From the NCBI GenBank assembly GCA_003993805.1, contig RSEF01000005.1, positions 40,120,515-40,184,514 of the forward strand: a stretch of 64,000 nt of DNA, read 5' to 3'. The notes under the pieces were generated by a model, which saw nothing but the letters and a program-made list of their open reading frames with translations, searched no databases and was not told the DNA's origin. The stretch comes from Himantopus leucocephalus. Its lineage: Eukaryota; Chordata; Aves; Charadriiformes; Recurvirostridae. The translations under genes and the position numbers were made by a program. Below are positions 23,641 to 34,720 of this stretch, in pieces (the stretch's first letter is position 1; each line of letters begins with the position of its first letter).

Positions 23641-24815
23641 TAGCTCACGTAACAGGTCTTTAATTTACCAAGAAACTTTTCCGCAGCGCTGTCCTGAAGA
23701 GTTGGCAGAATCCACAGTCAGCGTTTCTCACACATGTGCCTCTTGGTTTGGGGCTCTACAATTTGTTCAATTAATAACTTAGACCGTGAATTAAAAACAT
23801 TGGAAAGCAGCCCAATGCTCAGGCTCACGTGTCAAAGAATTGCTGTGCAAGCCCAGTCTTATTTGTTGTTACAATAATTAATCATCTGCTGTTTTTAAGA
23901 TAATTTATATGGTACCTGGGCCCTCAAGGGAGTCCTGCAGTGCTATTGAAACTGGACATTTGAAACTTAATGGTGATTAAGCTATAGAGTCATATTAAAT
24001 ATACGCGAGCACTTATTTCTCCTACCTCCTCTTTAACCATAAGGCTGTGTCGGGGCTGGCTACCTTCCTGACCTTACAAGCCACATGCTGCAATTTCCAT
24101 AATGGCCGTGAGTCACAAGCCCTTCGCAGGGCGGTGTGAACAAACAACGGGAGGGGGAACATCCGGGAGGCTTCACGGCTGGAAGATGACAGCAGTTTCT
24201 GAGGGATTCCCTTGCTGCACTACAAACCAGACCCTGGGTGAGAATGCAGCTGGATCCCAGAGCAAGCCGGCGGTGCTGGTCCCGGCAGCCCCCGCTGGCT
24301 CATCGCCTGCCGCCGCTCAGGGTGCGGGTTATCCAGCAGCTCTCCTGCCAGTAACATCAGCACAGGAGCTGCGCTTCACAGCCGGAGAGCCACGTGCAGA
24401 CCAGGAGTCACGCATTGGTAGTTTGTGGCTGAGTGCCTTGCTTCACTTCACTCCCTATATGTTGGTCAACAGTTTCACACTATAGGAATATATCAATATG
24501 AAATACGTTTGCTGAGAAACATTTGGCTGAACTGAAGAGACCTAACCTTAGCCATTCAAAAAGTTTACCATATACACGAGGGAAGCCGTTCAAAACATCA
24601 TGCTGCTGGGGAAAAAAACTAGAAAAAATTGCAATGTGAGAACAAGAAAGTGGTTTTTCATAAGAAATAAATAGGCGGTATTACAAAACAGTATAACTTT
24701 ACAGATGTAATTATAATGCAGCATGACTGAAATGAGTGCACATAGGATTGTTATGCTTTCAAAGGAATGTGGATATTCTGAATAAATTGTTTATCATTTG
24801 TTTATTGTTTTGCAG

Positions 24816-24910
24816 GCAGACTTGATAGCCTTGCAACAAGAAAAAGAGGCCGCTCTTCAACAGTGCAAAAAATTAGAAGAAGAAATCCAGACATTGCGTG
24901 TCTATTACAG
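24816..24910 (+). CDS. STXBP4: Internal coding exon, coiled-coil segment, probable STXBP4 (Synip)
   Basis: Partial CDS: one internal exon of 95 nt. It is preceded by a T-rich tract ending in TTTTGCAG and followed by the donor AG|GTAAAA. The open frame starts at phase 0 and reads ADLIALQQEKEAALQQ, then CKKLEEEIQTLRVYY, ending with two bases (AG) of a split codon. Leu/Ile spacing and dense Glu/Lys/Gln indicate an alpha-helical coiled coil with no membrane or signal segment. The split codon is completed by the C at 53413 to give Ser, and the frame continues as LYKSLSEGMSLKDQLN. The ADLIALQQ and LRVYY segments match what I remember of the syntaxin-binding protein 4 coiled coil (PDZ, coiled coil and WW protein that binds syntaxin-4 and restrains GLUT4 vesicle fusion). 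Another coiled-coil protein is possible; exon status is much surer than the gene name. Confidence 0.72.
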
Positions 24911-26579
24911 GTAAAATAATTAATACTAGTATAAATCAGTGAGTCATAGGGGAAATTTTCTGTACTGTGTCTGACTGTGAGTGAGGAAATGGCCTTATCA
25001 AATAGGTATTTGTTGGAAATGTGAATACATCAATGAATCAAGGCCTGCATTTCTGCTTTACTGCTCACCAACCATCTCTTTGAAATAGAAGTCCTTTTCT
25101 TATAGCCTAAATTTTCTATTAGTTTCTTCTAAGGGAAGGGGACGGTTGCTGGCAGTTGATTCTCATATAAATGAAAAAGCTGTGTTGTAGCGATGCATTC
25201 ACTTAAGAACATGAGGACAAAAGAACCAGTTGACATAAGTGCTTGTTTCTTCCCTGGTTGTTTGCACATACCTAACTTAATCAACATAGATTTTAAAATA
25301 ATAAAATCTGTAGTTCTAAAAGACTGTTTTCTTTTCAACCCCAACATAATATGTATGTTTTAATTCCTTACATTCTGTAGCAGTACATGGAATGAGAGAA
25401 ATAGCCATTCTCTCATTAATTTAGGTGGGCTGCACTGAACATTTGCATGGATCAGTGGGTTTTAGTCCCTAAGGAAAAGCTCTGTGTGGTCCAGTGAAGG
25501 AGTTAGGTTGTTTTATGGAGTGATGTTGGGTTACAGCTCTCATTTCATCCTGACCTCCTGTGTGAGAGGGGATAGAGAGCTGCCAGCAGGTTAAAGGCAG
25601 GAGAACTGGCATCAACACAGCAGAAAATTGTGAATCTGAAGGCTGAATGTCTGTGATGAGGGATGTGGGCTGCAGAGGTAAATAATAAATGTAGTGTGAA
25701 TATTATGTTCATTGGAAATAAAGAGGACTAGTTAGTTATGACTAAAAAGCATTTGCAGTAGCAGAACTGTGTATGTTTTCAGTGTTTCAGCATTTAAAAG
25801 TGAAAAATACTCTGGTTTCTAGAGGTTTTTAGAGTTTCCCCTTCTCATTAAGTTTATTAAAACCTTGGAGGGAAGTTTCAAAAACAACTTTTGTTCCTAA
25901 ATCTCATAGGCATTTATTTAAAGCCTGTTAATAGTGAATAGAAACCCCAAGCAATTTGTGATTATTGCTTTTAATGAATTTGGTCAGCATTTAGTGTGTG
26001 CGCAAATTATGGTATGATTTACCAAGCTAGAAAGAATTTATTATAGTGCCCTTATTACTCACTTAAATAGGATTTGTAGAATAATTTAAAAACAGAAATG
26101 CAGTTTTTGTATTGATATTTTAGAAATTAAGAGTTTGCTTGTGTTGGTCTCTGCACATTGCAGGAGATTTTTCACTGACTTTTATGTTTTTGAGATAGTG
26201 TGTCAAGTTTACACTAACATATAGTATTTAACAAGTGTAGTAGACAGCAGCCTCAGTTTACTGATGTAAATGCTTTAAATCTCAGAAATGTTAACAATAA
26301 TGACTTGCAGAAATCACCATTAGAATGTACCATGTTGTTAACTTATGGCCCTTAATTGGAACAGGCAGAACTTCACTGTAAGTTTGATGATGGTATTTTG
26401 CAAGATTTAGTCATAAGGTGTGGAAGTATTCATCTGAATATCCCCTGGGGCGAGAACTGTTGTATCACTACTAAGTTATACAAGTTACATAGTAGCTCAG
26501 AACATCAAAAATGAAAGATTTTATCTCCTACCTCATTGTTCTTAGAGGATGTTTTTTGTGTAACGCATTCTGAAGTGGA

Positions 26580-26739
26580 CACACAGAGGCACACACTGAC
26601 TGAGGTTGGCAGGGACCTCTGGAGGTCATCTTATCCAACCCCTCTGCTCAAGCAGGGCCACCTAGAGCAGTTGCCCAGGACCGTGTCCAGATGGGTTTTG
26701 ATTATCTCCATGAATGGAGACTCCACAACCTTTCTGTAT
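26580..26739 (-). mobile_element. CR1 LINE 3'-end fragment, reverse orientation
   Basis: The + strand reads as the reverse complement of an avian CR1 3' end: GAGGTTGGCAGGGACCTCTG, followed by the GGTCATCT-ATCCAACCCC block, 'CTGCTCAAGCAGGGCCACCT', 'GTTGCCCAGGACCGTGTCCA' and 'GAGACTCCACAACCTTTCTG'. Identity to the remembered CR1 consensus is high, so this copy is younger than the relics at 1.5 and 20 kb. It stops abruptly where an oppositely oriented CR1 piece starts at about 26740. Confidence 0.85.
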
Positions 26740-26866
26740 AGAGACACTGTCCAAGCATGCAGAGACACAGCTAGGAAAGCCAAAGGCCACCTGGAATTGT
26801 TGCCTTTTAAATCCCTCACGAGGTTCAAGAAGGGCTCCTCTAAGTGCATAAGTAGCAACGTTTGAG
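26740..26866 (+). mobile_element. CR1 LINE ORF2 internal fragment, forward orientation
   Basis: The + frame encodes VQACRDTARKAKGHLEL followed by RFKKGSSKCISSN. This matches the conserved segment between endonuclease and RT in CR1 ORF2 (typical layout CRDGARKAKAQLEL ... NKKGFYKYI). It directly abuts the reverse-oriented CR1 3' end at 26580-26739, so the two may come from one insertion event with an inverted 5' part. Confidence 0.7.
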
Positions 26867-28109
26867 GTATCATGCCTATCTTTTGCCTTGGTTAGAAAGT
26901 AATTGCACCATTATGAGGATTCTTATGCATAACGTAACATTTTGGTTACAGTTTCCCATATATTACATGAATATCTGCAGCCTCTGTCATGCAGTAGTGT
27001 GGCGGTACTTTGAACACATGCCAAATGAGGTAGATGAAGATAAGAAAATATGGAATGCGTGCATAAAGCTTTGGGGACTGTGTCAGGGCAAGGGTGGGTT
27101 GCCCACGATAATCATGAATGACAAAATAGAGTGCATTTCCCAGGCCATCCCAAATGAGTGAAAATTTACTCTGTTTTGTATGTGGAGGCTGGTTAAAGAA
27201 TGCTTGCGTAGATGGGTCTTTTCATTTCCTTTTACTGCTTGCCGTGCTATGGTAATCTAGAGCAAGCACTGAGAGTGTTTTTCAGATGGCATGTTCTGGA
27301 CTGAGGTGGAAGTTTGGTGCTTTGATCTAAGTGAGTTACCTAGATGGTTTGCTGTTCAAGCCTACGTTTCCCTGGAGTTATTTCTCTTTGGACTTCAGAG
27401 CTCCCCAGTCAGCAAAATACAGGCTTCTACACATGCTCCACTCCTCATCTGAACTGTAGATCTGCAATGAGACACGTTATTATACAGGGTGCACATTTTC
27501 TTCACCTACTGTTCTCTCATCCCTTTGGCAGCTTCTCCAAATTTCTGTCATCTCTGCGGTGCCAGCGTGACAGCAGCTTGGGAATTATGGCTCCATTTGG
27601 TACCTTCTCCTCTTTCTGCTCTTAGGTCTTCCTTGAAGCATTTTCTCATACTTTTCTTCTTTGTTTCCTTGTTTTAACAGAGATTTCTACGTCATCCTTT
27701 AACTTAGGAGAAACAAATTTAAGAAAAAGAAACAAATACTGGAGGCTAACATTAAAGTGTACAAGGGATACCTAAAGCCATGCCTTAACACAATCACATT
27801 TTAGGGGTTTGGTCATAAAAGTAATGACTGTGTGCATATATTAACAATTTTTGAATGCATACATTTGTAAACAGTAAAATTAAAATGTGTATTTTTATAC
27901 TAATCTGTCTTTCACTAACATTAGTATAATCCAGAAACAATCAAATATCATGTTATTATAAAAAATCAGGGAAGAGATATTTAGGTCCAGAATATCTGTA
28001 TGTGTGAACATGCAACTGTATGTATACACAGACATGCTCAAAGGAGGGAACAAGTGGAGACCTTCAGGAAAAAAAACAATCCCCTTTTTTTTTCTCCAGA
28101 AGAAAGATT

Positions 28110-28640
28110 CCTGGTATCTAGAATGCTGCATCCAGTTTTGGGTCCCCAGTAAAAGTAAGACATCTATAAATTGGAGCGAGTTTGACAGAGGACCAGCAGC
28201 ATGGTCAGGAAGGTGTAGCATTTGCACTGTAAAGAGAGACTGAGGGTAATGCTCTTGTTCAGCCTGGAAAAAAATAATTACATTCTTTGGCGGCTTCAGT
28301 GAGACCTAACAGCAGCCTGACAGTGTCTCTGAGGAGGTTATGAAGAAGGACAGGCTCTTCACAGTGCTGCATGACAAGAGGGTGTGAGACAACAGACAAG
28401 AGAGTTTCAGTCTGGTTAAGGGAAAACTTTTTCACCATGAAGGCTGCTCATCCTTGGAACAGGTTGCCCAGAGACATTTTGCTATCTCCATCTTCGGAGA
28501 CTTCCAATGCCTGACTTGATAAAGTCAGGAGTAACCTGGTCTGATCTCATAGTTGATATCACTTTGAGAGGGAGGTTGGTTGGACTAGAGACCTCCAGCA
28601 GTCACTTTCAACCTGAATTATTCTACAATTCTGTGATCTG
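28110..28640 (+). mobile_element. CR1 LINE 3' end, forward orientation
   Basis: Starts near TCCAGTTTTGGGTCCCCAGT, a CR1 ORF2 C-terminal block. It continues through GACTGAGGGTAATGC-type, AGGACAGGCTCTTCACAGTG and GGAACAGGTTGCCCAGAGAC blocks, and ends in GGTTGGACTAGAGACCTCCAG followed by ATTATTCTACAATTCTGTGA, the degenerate short 3' repeat typical of CR1. It is 5'-truncated, as most CR1 copies are, and moderately diverged with several small deletions. No functional ORF remains. Confidence 0.85.
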
Positions 28641-31600
28641 GTAGCTGCGGCTGTTTGAAGCCATTCATTTTTTTTACCAACTGAGAAAGAAGTCTGTGAT
28701 GTAAACCTTGTTTACAGATTGTTTGCAGATGAAGTGGAAAGTGAATCCTCACTGAAACTGGAGTTTTGTGGAATGCCTGAAAGACTTAAACCAAAATTAA
28801 AATGAGCTTTTGGGGAATAAATGATGGAACATTGATTTCCATATGAATTTTGACTTTCTGAAAAGAAAGCACATCCCAGAAAAATTCCAGCCTTCTTTAA
28901 AAGGAAAGAGAAGTGAAAAGGAGGAAAAAGAAAAGGAGGAAGACTCTAGTACAGATGCAGAAGGGAGAGGAAGTTGGCTCAGAATAAAGTTGGGCAGGTT
29001 TTCTGCTTCTGTTTGTTCTTCTTGTGTTGTTTCTGTGTCGTGTCTCAAAAGGAAAATCGCATTTTCTGGATAGTTACCCAAAAATATGTATCAGAAATGA
29101 AAATTTGCATAACAGTTACGAACAGTATAGAGTTTCTAGCTTACTAATATAATTGTTTCAACACGGTACTCTTTAAGCTAGGGATTAATGCAAATCAGAC
29201 ATCCTCACTGACCAAAGAAGGCTATATCCAAATAATCACTTTTGAAGTATGTGGGAGTGTTAATCCCACTACCTTTCTCACATAGCTCTGCTGTTTGAAC
29301 ATCATCGCAAGTTTTTTATTTGCATATTTTTCAGTTACACGGTGCATCCATTTTTATAGCCAATTTCCTTCTATTTCAATAATGCTTCAGAAGTATACTT
29401 CTACATGTTAAAAAGCTGGCAAAGACATGTGCTATTGCCTGCTGGTTATTTTTGACATATTAGCTAAAACAGTACAACTGTATATGAGAAATATATCTCT
29501 TTATAGGGAAGTACATATATATTTTTCCTTTTTTTTTTTTTTTAAAGTCTAAACTATTTCACTGACAAGCTCTGGAACCAGGAGTTTTCACAGGCAAATA
29601 TTTTGAACAAATTCTAACTAGTACAGCAAAAGGTAAGCCTCTAACATATCAACCTCACTGTAAAGACAGATAGGAGCAGTACAGGGCTGTTCTTACTTAA
29701 AAGTATGCTTTTTATAGGTTTTGTCTTGGAGTCAGATGTAGTGATGCTTAATTCAATAAAATATTGTTTACTCTCCAGCTGTGTAAGATATGTACATCTG
29801 CGTTAGTTCACACACCTTTGAATGAAGCTCATGAGGATAAGAATTGGTATGTCCAGACTCTATGGTAAAATTTAGGGATGCTTTTAGTAAGTTTGAGTAG
29901 TTATTTCAATGACAATTTAAGGGGCTCCTTTGTGATTTAATCAAGTGCTCTACAAGCCATATATTTGCCAAGTCTGATGTTCATAGGGGAGGAGGGACAG
30001 TGAAAACTTTTTGCAAAAAATCTTTATCCGAAGGGTTCATCCAATTTGCTGTTGAAATATGTGAGATGCAGAAATAGCTGCAGGCTGGAAGTCACAATGA
30101 GAAGAAACTTACATTTATCGCAGCAAAGTTCCTAGTGAACAGCCATTTCAAAAAACTTGCAGTGTTAAAATGAAATTTAAATTAGAATTCTTTTTTACTC
30201 TCCTAAAGTTGAGACGAAGCAAACGTCTGAAAGATCATAGTAACACAGAGAGATGGGGTTTTAATGGCAGATGCATGTCAGTCCCAGGAGTTGCATGTTG
30301 CAGAGTAATTGGAATCTGTGAGTTAGAACCAGCATGCAAGAAAAAGCTTATTTTACAGTTATGTGACAGTTTTCAATAATGAAATAGAAGAGTATCTTCA
30401 GTGAAACCCCTTGTAATAATAAGTACTATGACCTGAAGTAAATATTTTTAGAACCAGACATTCAGTCAACAAGGGTAGCTTCTCCATCAGAACTGCAGTT
30501 TTGTTGCTTCCTAACCAGTTGTATCACTTCTAAAAAGTTATAAACTGTTGAAGAAGTTTAATAAAATTTTAATCTAAAAGCTTCTAATGTTCCTGATTCT
30601 TCAATTAAATTGGAATTAATTTTTAAATGACACAAGCACTCTAAATAACAGTTGTTTTCATGGAGGTCCATGTATTTTTCCCACAAAGTCTCTTGTAAAA
30701 TGACGTGGAGGTTCATCTTTTTAAAGATTGAAAATTATAGACATGGAAGAGAAGAGAATCAAGAGGTTTTTATTATTTCGTCAAATGAAAGACTTACAAG
30801 CACAGGGACAAACTCAATTTTCATTTTAATTACAGAACTAAATCACCCTATAACAGGAAAAATAGATGAAAAAAAGATGCTTTGCAAGGCATTGTTTGCA
30901 GTCCTTGAAAAAAAGGGTGTTTTCTATTCAAGCTCTGAATACAGTGGTGCGTTTTTAATTTACTTCTATTGTATAGTTTCATGGCCGATGTTATGGAATA
31001 CAATACTCAGGTGGTACCATTTCAATCACGCTCCGTGGATTCTGTGCATGGGTATATAATGGTATAATTCTTGCTGTTACACTGTTCCTCTCGTTCCAGT
31101 TTTAAGGGCTATTAAAAGCTATAAATTATTCTACCTAACATGTCAATATTCATCTTCTTGTATTCTATGGGGTTCCCAGCCACTGCAGCAGCAAGTCAGA
31201 ATACAACGGCCTAAATATTCAGTCTCCTGTTCGCTGACTGACCCTTGCTCAAACATTTCAGCCTGTTTGTTCTGCCATCGCTCAGTCTTTTTCAGAGATT
31301 TCTCCAGTCCAGATTTCTCTCAGGGGGACATGATGTGTAGCAGAAGATTGGACTGCTCTAACATCCAGCTTCCCAGTCCAAATGAACTGGAACCCATTTA
31401 CAGCGGGATTAGTGAGGCTGCAACCACTAGTGCCGATGGGTGATCTCAGTCCTTCCTCTAAAGCAATAGGAGGATACCTTGAGCACCTGCCCCTGCAGTT
31501 TACCTCAGAGAACTGGTCTTTCAATGGCTGTTTTTTTATCTCACTTTTTCAGTTATGGCCGTTGACTCATTTTCCTGCTCTTTTCATCCTATCTGCTCGC

Positions 31601-33880
31601 TGCTATTCTGGCAGTTGCTGTCTTTGTTTCAGTATTAGTTGCTTTAGACGTAACATGGTATAATTACAGTCATTAAGACGAATGACCGGATAATGACATC
31701 ACTGTAAGCCTACTGTTCTTTTTGCAGAACAATTTTGGGGAGATCAGGGAGAAGACAGCAGTTGTGTTTTAAATATTCTTTGTCCTTGCAGCAGTGACTT
31801 CTGTTTTATCCAAGAGTTTCATACACCAGACATCAAACATAAATTTGGAGCTAATTAAATTTCCCACTTCCAAGCAGAGGAGAAATTCTCTTTTGTATCA
31901 AAGAGATGAGCCATGTACATCTATTATACAGTGGGACACAGTGTGATATGTCTTCTTGTGAAGGAACCTAACCCACTGCAATTCGATACAGCCCCACATA
32001 TGGAAAACAATGGCTCTGTAAAGGAACGCTAAGGTTTTTGTTTGTCTTTCATTATTATAAAACAACTCAGGTACTATGCAAACTATATTTCTTAGTTTAT
32101 TATCTACGTATAAAGTCCCACTGATTTCTGTGGGAGATTTGGACATGCAAGGAATGGAGATTTAGCCCTTGTTTGTGGTTTGGGTTTTGTTGTTTGTTGG
32201 CGTTTTTTTTTAATGTCCATGCTTTCTTCCTGTTTGTTTATTGAACTGAGTGCTGAAATTAGTAAAAAATGGGTGGGTTTTCTTATTGTCTTTTAAATCA
32301 GATTGGTTAAAACTGCATCTTCTCTGAGCAACCCATGGAGGTTTCAATGAATTTTAGGCAATTTGTGGGGACAAGGGAAGCCAACACCTTGGTAATTTGG
32401 ACCTGGGATTTAAAATCCGCAGATTCAAGTTTCTTCTCTGTTATGGTGCCACTTTCCAGTGGGGTGCTGCAGCCCCAAAAGAATTGGGATTTTAGGTTAT
32501 TGGGTCTTTCTCACTCTGTAGTCCCATAAGCATTTTCCCACTGGTAGACCCCTCTGGCTTCTTTCCCTTTGTGTCCTTATTGCTTGTGCGATCCCAGCTC
32601 TTGTTCGTGTTACAGGAGGTAACAGCCCAGGGGCTGTTTCATGAACTGGATCAGACAGGTGAAGGGGGGGAAACAGATCAGTAAGCTGCTCTGCTTTGGC
32701 AGAGCAGGCATATAAAGTTTTACTGGTGCTACTGAGACATCTGTATTTCACAGTGTCTTGGTGCAGGTGAATAGTGGAGGCAGAGCCCTACCTTGTTATC
32801 CTTGTTATCCTTATGTCTTTCGTACTTTATTGGAATTATTATCCTCTTGCCTTTGCCCCATTTCCAGACTTCTTGTTCTCTAGCCTGGATTTGATTATTG
32901 TCTCTCCTGCATTTGCTCTACTTTCTAGCAACAATAAAGTCAGAGAGACTGACTTTACAAGTCAGTGGATAGGGAACTTTCTGGGCAGTATGGCAGACCA
33001 GACTTCCACCTGTACTCCCATTAACATTTGACCATTTGCACAGAATAGGGATGGTAAAGAGAGACTCCAGTATATACTATAAGCTTGGTGTTTATGGTGC
33101 CAGTTTGGCAGGCAATGAAAAGGCACAGCAGTATCTGAACCTTTTAGGGGGGAGGGGTGTGCCTCTTTTTGCTTCCCAATGGACTATCTTAGCCATCAGA
33201 GTGCTCTCCAAGCTTCCCGTCTCTCGTTCATTTAGAGTCACACACAAAAAATACTTTTGAATGTGTCTCTTTTTGCCCTGACATGATCTTGAAAATTTTC
33301 CCATCTCACTGGGGAAAAAAAAAGTAGCATGGAAAAACAATTTCCTACTCAGCTTTAGTGATTTATAAAAACTTCGAGGGAGAGGAAGCACTGAACTGTC
33401 AGAGATCCCAGCCGCCTGATGGAATAACAAGCCACCCCACGCCATCCCTGCAACCAGCACGGAGGTGAATGTAGTACACAAATTGCCTTGTGCTGCTGTT
33501 GACTCAGGCATGGATTGGTCTGACCTACATTTTAGGAAATCTTTGTGCCTAATGTTTCCAGGGGCTGGCTTTTGGCCTTCAGAGGTGCCTTGCCAATAGG
33601 AAACACTAAGCAGCAGGTCTGAGGAGGAACATGGGCAGCGTGGATATGGACCAAAGTGCCTAACGATCTGTGATGCAGTTTTAATTTGTACCATGTACTG
33701 TGCTCATTCTGCTACTGCTTCTGTTATTGGGTGTGTTATATTGGCAAAGTTTCTCAAGTTTTTAAGATTAGTTGAGGACCAACTGCTCGCTTGTTGTGCC
33801 AAGCACATTAAAACTGGAAGCAACTCCGTATACTGTCTTGCATCAGACTTGAGCAGACTTCCTCCCTACCTATTTGCTGT
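28641..33880. other. Unique intronic sequence, no gene recognised
   Basis: AT-rich with a T run near 29528-29543 and a purine-rich stretch at 28900-28960. A 200-codon minus-strand open frame at 33092-33694 is the longest in the window but has no recognised domain, start context or splice structure. Confidence 0.45.
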
Positions 33881-33882
33881 CG

Positions 33883-33952
33883 TGGGATAACGTGAACTAA
33901 AACAGTGCTTACCTTGNATGGGATAACGTGTACTAAAACAGTGCTTACCTTG
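33883..33952 (+). repeat. 34-bp duplicate around a single N (probable assembly duplication)
   Basis: TGGGATAACGTG...TTACCTTG occurs at 33883-33916 and again at 33919-33952, with one A/T difference and N at 33917. Confidence 0.85.
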
Positions 33953-34026
33953 TCGTTTTTCTGTGATGGACCGTTTCAGATGAGTTTCTGCTCTTCTCTA
34001 AGAGCAGGGATTTGCTTGACGGAAAG

Positions 34027-34091
34027 GAATTCCTTGCCATCAGATGCTGCTATGGTCTNGAATTCCTTGCCATCGGATGCTGCTATGGTCT
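34027..34091 (+). repeat. 32-bp duplicate around a single N (probable assembly duplication)
   Basis: GAATTCCTTGCC...TATGGTCT occurs at 34027-34058 and 34060-34091, with one A/G difference and N at 34059. Only 75 bp separate it from the previous join, so two contig breaks cluster here. Confidence 0.85.
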
Positions 34092-34584
34092 CACGACTCT
34101 GTATACATGGCCCTGCTAGCTTTCTGTTAGCAGCTCTCCTTCGCCTGGCTGATTCTTTCCCCTTCTCTTTTACCTCCACTCTCTGTGGTTTTCTGCTGTG
34201 CCTTCCTTGGTTTCTCAGTGAGCTGAAAAGTCTAGGAAGTGTAATTTTTTTCTGTGCTTTTTGGAATAAGTACATAGCTAGAGGTTTCTAAGAACTGTTT
34301 TTCAAATTTGTTGAAGCCTAATAAAATGGAGTTATTGGAAGGAAGGTTTAAAGTCTCTGGAAGAACTACCTGCGAACAACTGACTGACTGCTACTGATAG
34401 GTTAGAGTAGATTACTAGTACAAAGTATTCTACTCCTGTAGAAGTACTTGTAAAAATTAGGACACTGAGATGAGTAGAGTTAGTATCTATTCTGTATAAT
34501 GTAAGGATACTCAAAAGAAATGTTGGAAAATCTATAAAGAGCATATGCAGTAATATGAAATCTGTTATCTGGTAGAAAGGGTAT

Positions 34585-34720
34585 GTGACCAGAGACTGCA
34601 TATTCTGTTTCTGCCATTGAAATGCTGGATGAATATAGATTAATCACATCACTAAACTCTGCTTCAATTGCTTTATTTGTATAAACTGAATAACAAGTTT
34701 TACCATTTTCTATGACACCT
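34585..34720 (+). mobile_element. MIR-type SINE relic, forward orientation
   Basis: Matches forward MIR: AGAGACTGCATATTCTGTTT, then CTGCCATTGAAATGCTGGAT, AATCACATCACTAAACTCTG (consensus AAGTCACTTAACCTCTCTG) and TTTATTTGTATAAACTGAAT (consensus TTTCCTCATCTGTAAAATGG). This is the only forward-oriented MIR-type copy among the five called. Diverged, with approximate edges. Confidence 0.5.

Larger units (their letters stand above)
1..24815 (+). other. Intron upstream of first recognised exon (3' part)
   Basis: Non-coding AT-rich sequence ending at the TTTTGCAG acceptor. The intron's 5' donor is outside the window, or belongs to an exon I could not recognise. It holds a reverse-orientation CR1 relic (about 1480-4300), MIR-type relics near 10.3 and 23.5 kb, a + strand CR1 relic (about 19860-21310), a diverged local duplication at 18.8-19.1 kb, candidate regulatory islands at 7.7-8.0 and 10.9-11.1 kb, and a GC-rich block at 24.1-24.4 kb. 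Short open frames here have no recognisable domains, codon bias or splice context, so I do not call them genes. Confidence 0.7.

Noticed and set aside
28843..29073. Lys/Glu-rich open frame with SEKEEKEKEEDS
   Set aside because: Produced by a purine-rich low-complexity stretch just after a CR1 copy. No start, splice site or family support.
33905..34291. 128-codon open frame with two undefined residues
   Set aside because: It crosses two single-N joins and their duplicated flanks. The repeated peptide in it (NSLPSDAAMV) is the assembly duplication, not a protein repeat.
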